This document shows, in pieces, positions 7,590-14,731 of a DNA stretch of 64,000 nt (the first letter of the stretch is position 1; the number at the start of each line of letters is the position of its first letter). The position numbers were made by a program, and so were the translations under genes. The notes beneath the pieces are model-generated. The model worked only from the letters and a program-made list of their open reading frames with translations, was not told the DNA's origin and did no database searches. This DNA comes from Brevibacterium gallinarum. GTDB lineage: Bacteria > Actinomycetota > Actinomycetes > Actinomycetales > Brevibacteriaceae. The stretch lies in NCBI RefSeq assembly GCF_014836885.1, contig NZ_JACSPY010000007.1, positions 1 through 64,000 of the forward strand. The letters are read 5' to 3'.

Positions 7590-8483
7590 ATGAACACCCC
7601 GCGTAAGGCCGAACCCACCGAAGCTGAGATCCGCGCGCTGGCAGCCGCATGCGGCATCGATGCTGGCCGCCTGCGGTTCTTCGACGATCTCGACGCCCCG
7701 GAGCTGGCCGCGTACACGCAGCTGACCGATGTGCGGCTGCGGGCAGCCGCCGAACCCGAATGGGGCATCTATCTGGCCGAGAGCACGAAGATCATCCGCC
7801 GTGCCCTGGCCGCCGGGCATCAGCCGCAGTCCTTCCTCATGAGCCGCAAGTGGTTCGCCGGCATGACCGACATCCTCACCACCACGGACGGGCCGATCTG
7901 CATCGGCACCGAAGCACGGATCGAAGAACTCACCGGCTTCCACCTGCACCGTGGGGCGCTGGCGGCGATGGCCCGGCCGGCACCGCGCACCGCCGCCGAG
8001 GCGGTCGCTGAGGTGCTCGACGCCGGTGCGCCCAAGTGCCGGATCGCGGTGTTTGAAGGATTGGTCGATCACACGAACGTCGGGGCCGCGTTCCGGTCAG
8101 CTGCGGCGCTCGGCGTGGATGCCGTGCTGGTGACGCCGGAGTGTGCTGATCCGCTGTACCGCCGGTCGATCCGCGTGTCGATGGGCACGGTCTTCCAGAT
8201 CCCGTGGACGCGCATCGACCCGTGGCCGGCCGGCATCGACCTGCTCAAGGACGCCGGCTTCTACGTCGCCGGGATGTCGCTGGGCGAGGGTGCCATCACC
8301 CTCGATGAGCTCGTGGCTGCCGAGCATGAACGGCTCGTGCTTGTCTTCGGCACCGAAGGCGATGGCCTCAAGCGCGGCACCGACCGCCGCCTCGACGCAC
8401 GGGTGACGATCCCGATGATGCACGGCGTGGACTCGCTCAATGTCGCGGCCAGTTCAGCGGTGGCGTTCTACGCGACGAAGTGA
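7590..8483 (+). CDS. SpoU/TrmH family RNA 2'-O-methyltransferase
   Basis: A 297-residue SPOUT methyltransferase. The C-terminal half carries the three SpoU motifs: a motif I with NVGAAFRSAAALG, LVFGTEGDGLKRGT as motif II, and IPMMHGVDSLNVAASSAVAFY as motif III, which together build the trefoil-knot SAM site. The N-terminal 120 residues form an RNA-binding domain with EWGIYLAESTKIIRRAL. Family members methylate ribose 2'-OH groups in rRNA or tRNA; the target here is unknown. The start is the ATG at 7590 with a GCGAGG ribosome-binding site; a longer in-frame extension overlaps the exporter gene and is rejected. Confidence 0.85.
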   Translation: MNTPRKAEPTEAEIRALAAACGIDAGRLRFFDDLDAPELAAYTQLTDVRLRAAAEPEWGIYLAESTKIIRRALAAGHQPQSFLMSRKWFAGMTDILTTTDGPICIGTEARIEELTGFHLHRGALAAMARPAPRTAAEAVAEVLDAGAPKCRIAVFEGLVDHTNVGAAFRSAAALGVDAVLVTPECADPLYRRSIRVSMGTVFQIPWTRIDPWPAGIDLLKDAGFYVAGMSLGEGAITLDELVAAEHERLVLVFGTEGDGLKRGTDRRLDARVTIPMMHGVDSLNVAASSAVAFYATK

Positions 8484-8491
8484 CATCCGGT

Positions 8492-8716
8492 TCACTGCCG
8501 TCGGTCGGTGAACGCACGCTGCTCTGCGCTGTCGCTGCTCTCATGGCGGCGGTGTCTGCGGCGAGTCCACAGTGAGTTGGTCACCAGCACACCCACGGCG
8601 AGCCCAACGGAGATGAGGACATCCCAGGGTGCGTCGAAGAAGTGGAAGATGATCCTGACGATGACGAATGCCGCAGCAGCGAGGATCAGGGTGTTCAGCC
8701 ATGGTGGTCGGCGCAT
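8492..8716 (-). CDS. small two-helix membrane protein
   Basis: A 74-residue protein with two predicted transmembrane helices (about residues 8-26 and 30-48) joined by a short turn containing FFDAPWD, then a basic tail rich in Arg and His. It has no recognised family. A strong AGAGGAG ribosome-binding site lies seven bases before the ATG, which supports a real gene. It converges on the SpoU methylase gene. Confidence 0.6.
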   Translation of the reverse strand: MRRPPWLNTLILAAAAFVIVRIIFHFFDAPWDVLISVGLAVGVLVTNSLWTRRRHRRHESSDSAEQRAFTDRRQ

Positions 8717-8885
8717 GTCGAATCACTCCTCTTCTCCGCACGCTAACGAAGAATCACCGGCGGTGCTATTGACCCAAAGCGGTAGGGAAGGGCGGTCTCA
8801 GCGGTACCGTCCGCGGTCTGCCCCAACAGCGCAGTGTTTCGGTAGGCTGAACGCTGGCATTGCTGACAGAGAAGGAGAGACGTCT

Positions 8886-9722
8886 GTGACCGAGGAGCAG
8901 AGTGTGCCTGCAGCCACCGGCAACGTACCGGGACCGCTGTGCGAAGAGCACCCGGAGCTGGCTGCCGCACTGGAGGCCGGTCGGATCACCGGCGAGGTCG
9001 GCACCCCACGGGAGAACAACCTCTCCCACATCCACCGGTTCCTCGATCAGGAGCGGCAGTTCGACTTCGGTGTCGCACTGACTCAGGAGTGGGACTACGC
9101 GAAGGTCTTCGCTCTCATGGTGGAGAAGGTCGGGCTGCGCCCGGATCCGGCGTTCACGGAAGGCGTCGACACGATCTCGACCGAACGCTGCATCGCAGCG
9201 CTGGCCCGCTTCGGCGATGTCCTCGGTTCGGCAGTCGCTGCTCAGGCGCGGATCCTGTTCGCCACCGGACACCCCGGCGGGATGCTGCCGGTGCACATGG
9301 CCTTCGCCGAGTGGGCCGCCGCGCACGGCGCCGAGGTGATCTCACCTGACGGGTACATCGCGGTCCCGGAGATCGGCGGGGACCTGCGGCGCATCAGCGG
9401 TGTGTGGGTGTGGCACCAGCACGGCGGTGTGCCGCATACGCACCTGGCTGAGCCGATGGCCGCGCTGCTCGATGAACTGACCACCAGGGGAGAAGAGGCA
9501 CCGGACCTCGTCGTCGCCGATCACGGCTGGGCCGGCTGCGCCGGCACCCGCGGGATCCGTTCGATCGGGTTCGCCGACTGCAACGACCCTGCCCTCTTCG
9601 TCGCTGAGGCGCAGGGCCAGGTCGAGGTCAGCGTCCCGCTCGATGACGATGTCGTCCCGCAGCTGTACCAGCCGCTCATCGACTTCGTCCTCGACACCGC
9701 CGCCGGGCACCTCGACAACTGA
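8886..9722 (+). CDS. actinobacterial protein of the family annotated as phosphatase
   Basis: This 278-residue protein matches a family widespread in streptomycetes and other actinobacteria that databases call phosphatase without experimental support that I know of. Diagnostic segments are GTPRENNLSHIHRFL, ATGHPGGMLPVHMA, the VADHGWAGCAG block and GFADCNDPALFVAEAQGQV followed by SVPLDDDV. Conserved His and Asp residues in these blocks could bind metal. The start is the GTG at 8886, with an excellent GAGAAGGAGAG ribosome-binding site. A candidate -10 (TAGGCT, 8843-8848) lies upstream. An N-terminal extension open to 8508 overlaps the small membrane gene and is not used. Confidence 0.75.
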   Translation: MTEEQSVPAATGNVPGPLCEEHPELAAALEAGRITGEVGTPRENNLSHIHRFLDQERQFDFGVALTQEWDYAKVFALMVEKVGLRPDPAFTEGVDTISTERCIAALARFGDVLGSAVAAQARILFATGHPGGMLPVHMAFAEWAAAHGAEVISPDGYIAVPEIGGDLRRISGVWVWHQHGGVPHTHLAEPMAALLDELTTRGEEAPDLVVADHGWAGCAGTRGIRSIGFADCNDPALFVAEAQGQVEVSVPLDDDVVPQLYQPLIDFVLDTAAGHLDN

Positions 9723-9770
9723 GCTGCCGCAGAGCCCAGTCTGCCGCGGAGCACGGCCTGCCGCGGACGG

Positions 9771-10334
9771 TCAGACTTCGATTGCGAGGTCCTCGACCAC
9801 CTCGGCGCCGGGCAGGGCCGCCAGCGCCTGACCGGACAGGATGATCTTCGAACCCCGGATACCCGAGCCGATCACCACCTCGGGTTCGGCGACGATGCGT
9901 GAGTCGATGAGGATCCGGTAACCATCCGGCAGACCGAAGGGACCGATCCCGCCGTACTCCATACCCGATTCGGCACACGCCCGCTCCTGGTCCATGAACG
10001 ACGCCTTGCGCACATCGAGCAGCTTGCGCACCCGCTTGTTGACATCAGCGCGGGTATGGGCGAGCACCATGCAGGCGGCGATGCGCTCCTCACCGGCCCG
10101 GGAGCCGGCGACGATGACGCAGTTGGCCGAATGCCCGTCCTTGAGCCCATACGCTTCGGTCAGCGCGGCGGTGTCAGCCAGGTCCGGGTCGATGGCGAAC
10201 ACGTCGACCGGATGCTCAGCCGGGAACCCGGCCACCGCCTCGGCGGTGGGAGCGGCGAGCAGCTCGGGGTGCTCGCGGGCCGGAACCGTCTCGACAGGGG
10301 CAGGGGCATGGGTGAGGATCGTCCACTGTGACAT
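9771..10334 (-). CDS. YbaK/EbsC family aminoacyl-tRNA deacylase-like protein
   Basis: A 187-residue member of the YbaK/ProX editing-domain family, which hydrolyses misacylated tRNAs. The visible signature is the run NCVIVAGSRAGEERIAACMV, followed by a DVNKRVRKLLDVRKASFM lysine-containing block and GGIGPFGLPDGYRILID, the usual GGVxPFG motif. The start ATG at 10334 (SQWTIL) is chosen because a TGTAAT -10 element (10347-10342) ends seven bases upstream, consistent with leaderless expression. A possible ATG at 10343 would lie inside that promoter. The tRNA specificity cannot be deduced. Confidence 0.83.
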   Translation of the reverse strand: MSQWTILTHAPAPVETVPAREHPELLAAPTAEAVAGFPAEHPVDVFAIDPDLADTAALTEAYGLKDGHSANCVIVAGSRAGEERIAACMVLAHTRADVNKRVRKLLDVRKASFMDQERACAESGMEYGGIGPFGLPDGYRILIDSRIVAEPEVVIGSGIRGSKIILSGQALAALPGAEVVEDLAIEV

Positions 10335-10453
10335 AGCCGCCATTACAGCACAGGCACCGGGAGGCGCCAGGCGACCGGTCGCAGTGCGGACGCCGCCAGC
10401 GACAGGGGATGGTGGCCGGTGAGCGCCGAATCGCGTCCGCTGGCCGCGACCTG

Positions 10454-10459
10454 TATAGT
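10454..10459 (+). promoter_or_regulatory. -10 element upstream of rpmE2
   Basis: TATAGT fits the actinobacterial -10 consensus well and lies about 100 bases before the rpmE2 start, leaving a long 5' leader. No -35 match was found, and no Zur-type palindrome is seen in the leader. Confidence 0.45.
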
Positions 10460-10561
10460 TGGCTGGTGGCTCATTTCGGAGTCGCACGTGAATTTGGGCA
10501 CTGGCAGGCGGGGGAGGCTTCCGCATCAGGCGCCCTGACGAATTCAAACAAAGGACATTTC

Positions 10562-10819
10562 ATGAAGAAGGACATCCACCCGGAGTACCGCACGGTCGTC
10601 TTCAACGACCTTGCCTCGGGCACCAAGTTCGTCACCCGCTCCACCGTTGAGAGCGAGAAGACCATCGAGTGGGAAGACGGCAACACCTACCCGCTCATCG
10701 ACGTCGAGATCTCCTCGGCCTCGCACCCGTTCTACACCGGCAAGCAGCGCATCCTCGACTCCGCCGGCCGCGTGGAGAAGTTCAAGGACCGCTACAAGGG
10801 CTTCGGCAAGCGCCGCTGA
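10562..10819 (+). CDS. rpmE2: ribosomal protein bL31, type B (zinc-free)
   Basis: This 85-residue protein is L31 type B: it starts [13 protein letters not shown], has the [10 protein letters not shown] block and ends [13 protein letters not shown]. It lacks the CxxC zinc ligands of type A L31, so it can replace the zinc form under zinc limitation or serve as the only L31. The start ATG has an AAAGGAC ribosome-binding site at good distance. It stands alone and is followed by two strong hairpins. Confidence 0.93.
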   Translation: MKKDIHPEYRTVVFNDLASGTKFVTRSTVESEKTIEWEDGNTYPLIDVEISSASHPFYTGKQRILDSAGRVEKFKDRYKGFGKRR

Positions 10820-10873
10820 GTGCGCGATGCGCTCCAGGGCGCATCCTGCAGCACCGTCGGCGATTGCGCCGCG

Positions 10874-10910
10874 ACTTCTGGCCCGTGACACGCTGTCACG
10901 GGCCAGAAGT
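10874..10910 (+). terminator. terminator after rpmE2
   Basis: A perfect 17-base-pair inverted repeat (10874-10890 with 10894-10910) with a CGC loop lies about 55 bases past the rpmE2 stop. Confidence 0.75.
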
Positions 10911-10952
10911 GTCTGCACAGCCCGTTGTGTCTGTGTCAGCCGGCATCCGACA

Positions 10953-10982
10953 GGCGGGCCGTCAGACATCTGACGGCCCGCC
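10953..10982. terminator. second hairpin, probably bidirectional
   Basis: Thirteen paired bases (10953-10965 with 10970-10982) close on ACAT, between rpmE2 and the convergent kinase gene. It can stop transcription from either side. Confidence 0.65.
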
Positions 10983-11011
10983 TTGCAGTGCTTTATAGAG
11001 TTCATACTGTC

Positions 11012-11839
11012 TCAGTGCTGTTCGACGACGATGCCCTCATGCGGGCAGCAGCGGGCGGCCGGGTGCAGCAGTGAGCCGACGCCGGTGGCGTTCGCAACAG
11101 CGGCAGCGATGCCGTGGGCGACGGTCTCCTTAGACTTGCGCACTGCCTCAGGCACGGACAGGCCGGTGGCTAGGCCGGCGGCGATCGCTGCGGCGAAGGA
11201 ACAGCCGGCGCCGTTGACGAGGTCGTTGGTGATCTTCTGGCTGCTGAAAGTCGTCAGGGTCTCGCCGTCGTAGAGGACGTCGATGGCCTCATCGCTGTGG
11301 AGACGCGCCCCGCCCTTGACGACGACGTTGTCAGCGCCCATCGCGTGGATCGCCTTGGCCGCCTCTGCCATCTCATCGACGTTCGTGAGCTCGGCAGCCC
11401 CGACGAGGGTCGCGGCCTCTTCGAGATTCGGGGTGATGACGGTGGCCAGCGGCACGAGGTTCTCGATGAACAGGTCCTTCAGGTCGACCATCGAACCCGT
11501 TCCCTTGCACACGAGCACCGGATCGAAGACGTAGGGCAGGTGGTTGTTCTTCAGCCGGTCGGCAAGCACGAGGGCGGAGTCGACGGAGCCGACCATGCCG
11601 GACTTGATGACGTCGTAGTCGTGGATCGCCAGGGTCGAGTCGAGCTGCTGGCGGATGAAGTCGGCGTCCTGGAACTCAGCGGAGTGGTAGAAGCCGTTGT
11701 CTGGGTCGAAGGTCACCACGCAGGTGATGACCGCTGCGCTGAAGACGCCGTACTCCTCGAACATCTTCATATCGGCGCCGAGACCGGCGCCGCCGGAGAC
11801 ATCGAGTCCGGCCACCGTCAGGCCGCGAGGTGCTGTCAT
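11012..11839 (-). CDS. pdxK: dual-cysteine pyridoxal kinase (PdxK/ThiD family)
   Basis: A 275-residue ribokinase-fold enzyme of the ThiD family. The N-terminus TVAGLDVSGGAGLGADMK and the NGAGCSFAAA anion-hole motif are typical. It carries Cys111 in FDPVLVCKG and Cys213 in GAGC, matching the two cysteines of the CC-PLK group of pyridoxal kinases described in Staphylococcus and Listeria, which phosphorylate pyridoxal and often also hydroxymethylpyrimidine. I therefore favour pyridoxal kinase; a thiamine-pathway role remains possible. The start is the ATG at 11839 with an AAAGGAA ribosome-binding site; it overlaps the trmL stop, so the two are translationally coupled. Confidence 0.75.
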   Translation of the reverse strand: MTAPRGLTVAGLDVSGGAGLGADMKMFEEYGVFSAAVITCVVTFDPDNGFYHSAEFQDADFIRQQLDSTLAIHDYDVIKSGMVGSVDSALVLADRLKNNHLPYVFDPVLVCKGTGSMVDLKDLFIENLVPLATVITPNLEEAATLVGAAELTNVDEMAEAAKAIHAMGADNVVVKGGARLHSDEAIDVLYDGETLTTFSSQKITNDLVNGAGCSFAAAIAAGLATGLSVPEAVRKSKETVAHGIAAAVANATGVGSLLHPAARCCPHEGIVVEQH

Positions 11840-12339
11840 TGGGGTTCCTTTCCATCGGCCGCAGCCCCTGTCATGGCGGCTCCGGCGTATCCGTGCTGTC
11901 TCCATGCCTCGTACATCGCAATCGAAGCCGAGTTCGCCAGGTTGAGCGACCGGCGGGCCGGCAGCATCGGGATTCTGACCTGCTGTGCGATATGCGGATC
12001 GGCCAGCACCTCGTCATCGAGGCCGGTCGACTCCTTGCCGAACAGGAGCACATCGCCGTCAGTGTAGGCGATCTCACCGAAACCGGTCTGTGCGTGCGTG
12101 GTGAATGCGATGACCCGGCGATCGCCGAGGTGCTCCCACAGGTGCGCGAGATCCGGGTGCACGGTCACGTGCGCGAGGTCGTGGTAGTCGAGTCCGGCCC
12201 GGCGCAGCTTGGCATCGGAGAGGTCGAATCCGAGGGGTTCGACCAGGTGCAGATGCGCTCCGGTGACCGCTGCCAGGCGGATGGCGTTTCCCGTGTTTCC
12301 CGGGATCTCCGGGGTGTGGAAGACGATGTCGATGTTCAT
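11836..12339 (-). CDS. trmL: tRNA (cytidine(34)-2'-O)-methyltransferase TrmL
   Basis: A 167-residue minimal SPOUT methyltransferase that adds a 2'-O-methyl group to the wobble base of certain leucine tRNAs. It starts NIDIVFHTPEIPGNTGNAIR, the standard motif I, has LLFGKESTGLDDE in the middle, and ends with the motif III block LPARRSLNLANSASIAMYEA, all characteristic of TrmL (formerly CspR/YibK). The last 15 residues are a non-conserved tail. A TAAGCT element nine bases before the ATG suggests a very short leader. It is the first gene of the pair with pdxK and is divergent from the mutasome operon. Confidence 0.88.
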   Translation of the reverse strand: MNIDIVFHTPEIPGNTGNAIRLAAVTGAHLHLVEPLGFDLSDAKLRRAGLDYHDLAHVTVHPDLAHLWEHLGDRRVIAFTTHAQTGFGEIAYTDGDVLLFGKESTGLDDEVLADPHIAQQVRIPMLPARRSLNLANSASIAMYEAWRQHGYAGAAMTGAAADGKEPQ

Positions 12340-12395
12340 GGCGTTCCAAGCTTAGCGGCTCAGCAGACCGGCGCTGTGCACCCGTTCGAACAGCA

Positions 12396-12425
12396 TTGCT
12401 CGCATTCGAATAGGTGTTCTATAGT
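12396..12425 (+). promoter_or_regulatory. imuA promoter with LexA (SOS) box
   Basis: The box at 12406-12421 (TCGAATAGGTGTTCTA) matches the actinobacterial LexA consensus TCGAAC-N4-GTTCGA at 10 of the 12 conserved positions. It lies between a -35-like TTGCTC (12396-12401) and the -10 TATAGT (12420-12425), and overlaps the latter, which would block polymerase. A second half-site TCGAAC lies at 12386-12391. The -10 ends seven bases before the ATG at 12433. Confidence 0.8.
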
Positions 12426-12432
12426 TATGGAT

Positions 12433-13164
12433 ATGTCCGTCCACCATGCCGTCGCCGCCGACCCGCAGACGCTGAGAAAGCAGCTCAGCCGTCTGCCGGG
12501 TGTCACGACTGCGCGCGAACTCTTCACCGGTCCCGAACCGCTGCCGGTGGACGGCATGCTGGCCCCGGTCTTCGCCCGCGGTGGACTGCCGCGCGGAGAG
12601 ATCCTCAGCGTCACCGGCACGCTCGCGCTGTCCTTCGCGTGTGCGGCTGCAGCGAAGTCCACCCGCGAACAGCACTGGTGCGCAGCCGTCGACACCCCGG
12701 AGCTGGCGGTCGCCGGACTGGCTGAGCTCGGCATCGACCTGGAGCACTTCGTGCATGTGCGCACCCCGCCGGCGGACTGGCAGCGGGTCGTCTCCATCCT
12801 GCTGGAGACCTTCGATCTGCTCATCATCGCCCCGCCGGCTGCCCCGAGTCCACAGGAGCGCCAGCGCCTGACCGCCAAGGTCCGCGAACGCCGCGCCAGC
12901 CTCATCGCCCTCGGCCCGATGCCCGGCAGCAGCGAAAGCTGCGAAGTCTCCGTCGCCGGCTGGGACGGCCTGCACGCCGGCACCGGACGGCTGCGGGCCT
13001 GCACCGTACGGGTGCGGCATCCGCGCACCGGCGAGCATCTGCTCACCTGGCCGCTGACCCCCGGTGCCACCAGCGTGCAGCAGCTGCCCACCGCCTCGGG
13101 CGCGGAGGCTGCGACCTGCCGGCCGGCACATCCGCAGATCCAGGTGATCGACGGTGCCGGCTGA
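12433..13164 (+). CDS. imuA: ImuA-like mutasome protein
   Basis: This 243-residue protein is the first gene of an imuA-imuB-dnaE2 cassette. It resembles a RecA/SulA-like fold: GGLPRGEILSVTGTLALSFACAA is placed where RecA has its P-loop, but the GKS/T residues are absent, so ATP binding is doubtful. ImuA-type proteins bind RecA and ImuB in damage-induced translesion synthesis. I use the ATG at 12433 because the -10 element predicts a transcript starting there; an ATG two codons earlier is the alternative. The stop overlaps the imuB start by 11 bases. Confidence 0.82.
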   Translation: MSVHHAVAADPQTLRKQLSRLPGVTTARELFTGPEPLPVDGMLAPVFARGGLPRGEILSVTGTLALSFACAAAAKSTREQHWCAAVDTPELAVAGLAELGIDLEHFVHVRTPPADWQRVVSILLETFDLLIIAPPAAPSPQERQRLTAKVRERRASLIALGPMPGSSESCEVSVAGWDGLHAGTGRLRACTVRVRHPRTGEHLLTWPLTPGATSVQQLPTASGAEAATCRPAHPQIQVIDGAG

Positions 13165-14722
13165 GACCCAGCGGACCCTCGTGCTCACGGTCCCGGACTG
13201 GTCGGCGACCGCTGCAGCCGAGACGCACGGCTGGGCGGCCCACGAACCGGTCGCAGTGCTGCGCGGCGGGCGGATCGTCTCGTGCAATGCCGCCGCCCGG
13301 GCCGCCGGCATCACCACCGGGATCAACAAGCGCGCCGCCCAGCTGCGCTGCCCGCAGGTGCGCATCACCGGCTGGGACGAGGACCTCGACCAGCGGATCT
13401 TCGCCACCGGCCTCGATGTGCTCGAAACCAGCCTCGCCCGCTTCACCGTGCTCGCCCCGGGGGAGGTGAGCATCCCGCTGAGCGCACTCGCGCGCACCTA
13501 CCCCAGTGAGGACGCCGCGGTCGAGGAGCTGCTCACCACCGTCACCGACGCCACCGGCTGGGAGTTCTTCGCCGGCATCGCCGATTCGGTCTTCGCTGCG
13601 ATGCTCGCCGCCCGCACCGCCACCCGGGTGCTGCCCGGGCAGACGCCGGACTTCCTCGCCGCCCAGCCGACGACCGCGCTGGCCTATGCCGATGCCCACA
13701 CCTACGGCGAGCTCGTCACCGTCTTCGAACGCCTCGGACTCGACACCCTCGGGGCGCTGGCGCAGCTGAGCGAAGGGCAGATGCGCACCCGCTTCGGCAC
13801 CCTCGGCGTGCAGGCCCACCGACTGGCCCGCGGGCTGCCGGTCCACCAGCCGGTCGACCATGTCCGCCAGCGCGAGCACCTCATCGAGGTGCCGATCAGC
13901 CCGCCGAGCACACGCGGCGACGAGCTGTCCTTCCACGCCCGTGCGGCCGCCGCCGAGCTGTTCGCCGGGATCCGGGCGGCCGGGCTCGTGTGCCCGAGCC
14001 TGTCGATCGAGCTGGTCGCCGCCGGCGGGCAGCGCAGCCAGCGGACCTGGCGGCTGGAGCTCATGGACGAGAACCTCGTCGCCGACCGGGTGCGCTGGCA
14101 GTCCGAAGGCTGGCTGGCCGGGCAGTCAGCCGCTGCCGCCGAACCGGTCGATGAGGGGCTGGCCGAGGCCGATGGCGTGTGCGCGCTGACGCTGGCCGCC
14201 GCTGAGCTGCTCGCCCCGCTGGAGGCCCACACCTCGCTGTTCGCCCAGCGCTCGGGCTATGTCACCCACACCCTGGAACGGCTGCAGGGCCTCTACGGGC
14301 CCGAGGCGGTGCGCGTGCCCCAGCTGCAGGGCGGCCGGGAGCCGGCGGAGACGAACCTGTGGACGCCCTGGCAGCAGCAGCCCCGCCCCGAACGCAGTGC
14401 GGCTGCCCCGTGGCCGGGCCGGCTGCCGGCCCCGCATCCGATGATCGTCGACCGCGCCCCGGTCGAGCTGCTCGACCGGCAGGGGATGAGCGTCATCGCC
14501 CGGCCCAGCGGACTCGACAGCACCCCGGTGCTCCTACGGCTGGAGTCCGGTGCCGAGTTCGGCATCGTCGATCACTCCTCGGCCTGGCCGGTCGAGGCCG
14601 GCTGGTGGGATCCGGCACGCGCCCAGTACCGGGTGCGGCTGCAGGTGCTCACCGCCTGCGGGCAGGCCTTCCTGCTGTGCAAGGAGCACGGCCGCTGGCA
14701 CATCACCGGACGCTACGCCTAG
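13154..14722 (+). CDS. imuB: ImuB, catalytically inactive Y-family polymerase homologue
   Basis: A 522-residue protein with the Y-family polymerase layout (palm, fingers, thumb and little finger, about residues 8-400). The two metal-binding sites are lost: the first strand reads LVLTVPDWSATAA instead of a DxxFxxxE-type motif, and the second reads VSIPLSALA instead of SxDE. This is typical of ImuB, which does not polymerise but brings DnaE2 to the beta clamp and binds ImuA. The helix-hairpin-helix region (LGLDTLGALAQLSEGQMRTRFG) is kept. The C-terminal 120 residues form a second conserved domain with WPVEAGWWDP. The start is GTG, coupled to imuA. Confidence 0.88.
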   Translation: MPAETQRTLVLTVPDWSATAAAETHGWAAHEPVAVLRGGRIVSCNAAARAAGITTGINKRAAQLRCPQVRITGWDEDLDQRIFATGLDVLETSLARFTVLAPGEVSIPLSALARTYPSEDAAVEELLTTVTDATGWEFFAGIADSVFAAMLAARTATRVLPGQTPDFLAAQPTTALAYADAHTYGELVTVFERLGLDTLGALAQLSEGQMRTRFGTLGVQAHRLARGLPVHQPVDHVRQREHLIEVPISPPSTRGDELSFHARAAAAELFAGIRAAGLVCPSLSIELVAAGGQRSQRTWRLELMDENLVADRVRWQSEGWLAGQSAAAAEPVDEGLAEADGVCALTLAAAELLAPLEAHTSLFAQRSGYVTHTLERLQGLYGPEAVRVPQLQGGREPAETNLWTPWQQQPRPERSAAAPWPGRLPAPHPMIVDRAPVELLDRQGMSVIARPSGLDSTPVLLRLESGAEFGIVDHSSAWPVEAGWWDPARAQYRVRLQVLTACGQAFLLCKEHGRWHITGRYA

Positions 14723-14731
14723 GAGGACCCG

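Noticed and set aside
10440-10561. Zur operator before rpmE2
   Set aside because: Type B L31 genes are often Zur-controlled, but no AT-rich palindrome of the Zur type could be found in the leader.
12360-12432. PafBC-dependent (TTGTC-type) promoter before imuA
   Set aside because: Only the LexA box and a TATAGT -10 are convincing; no match to the TTGTCRGTG motif was found.
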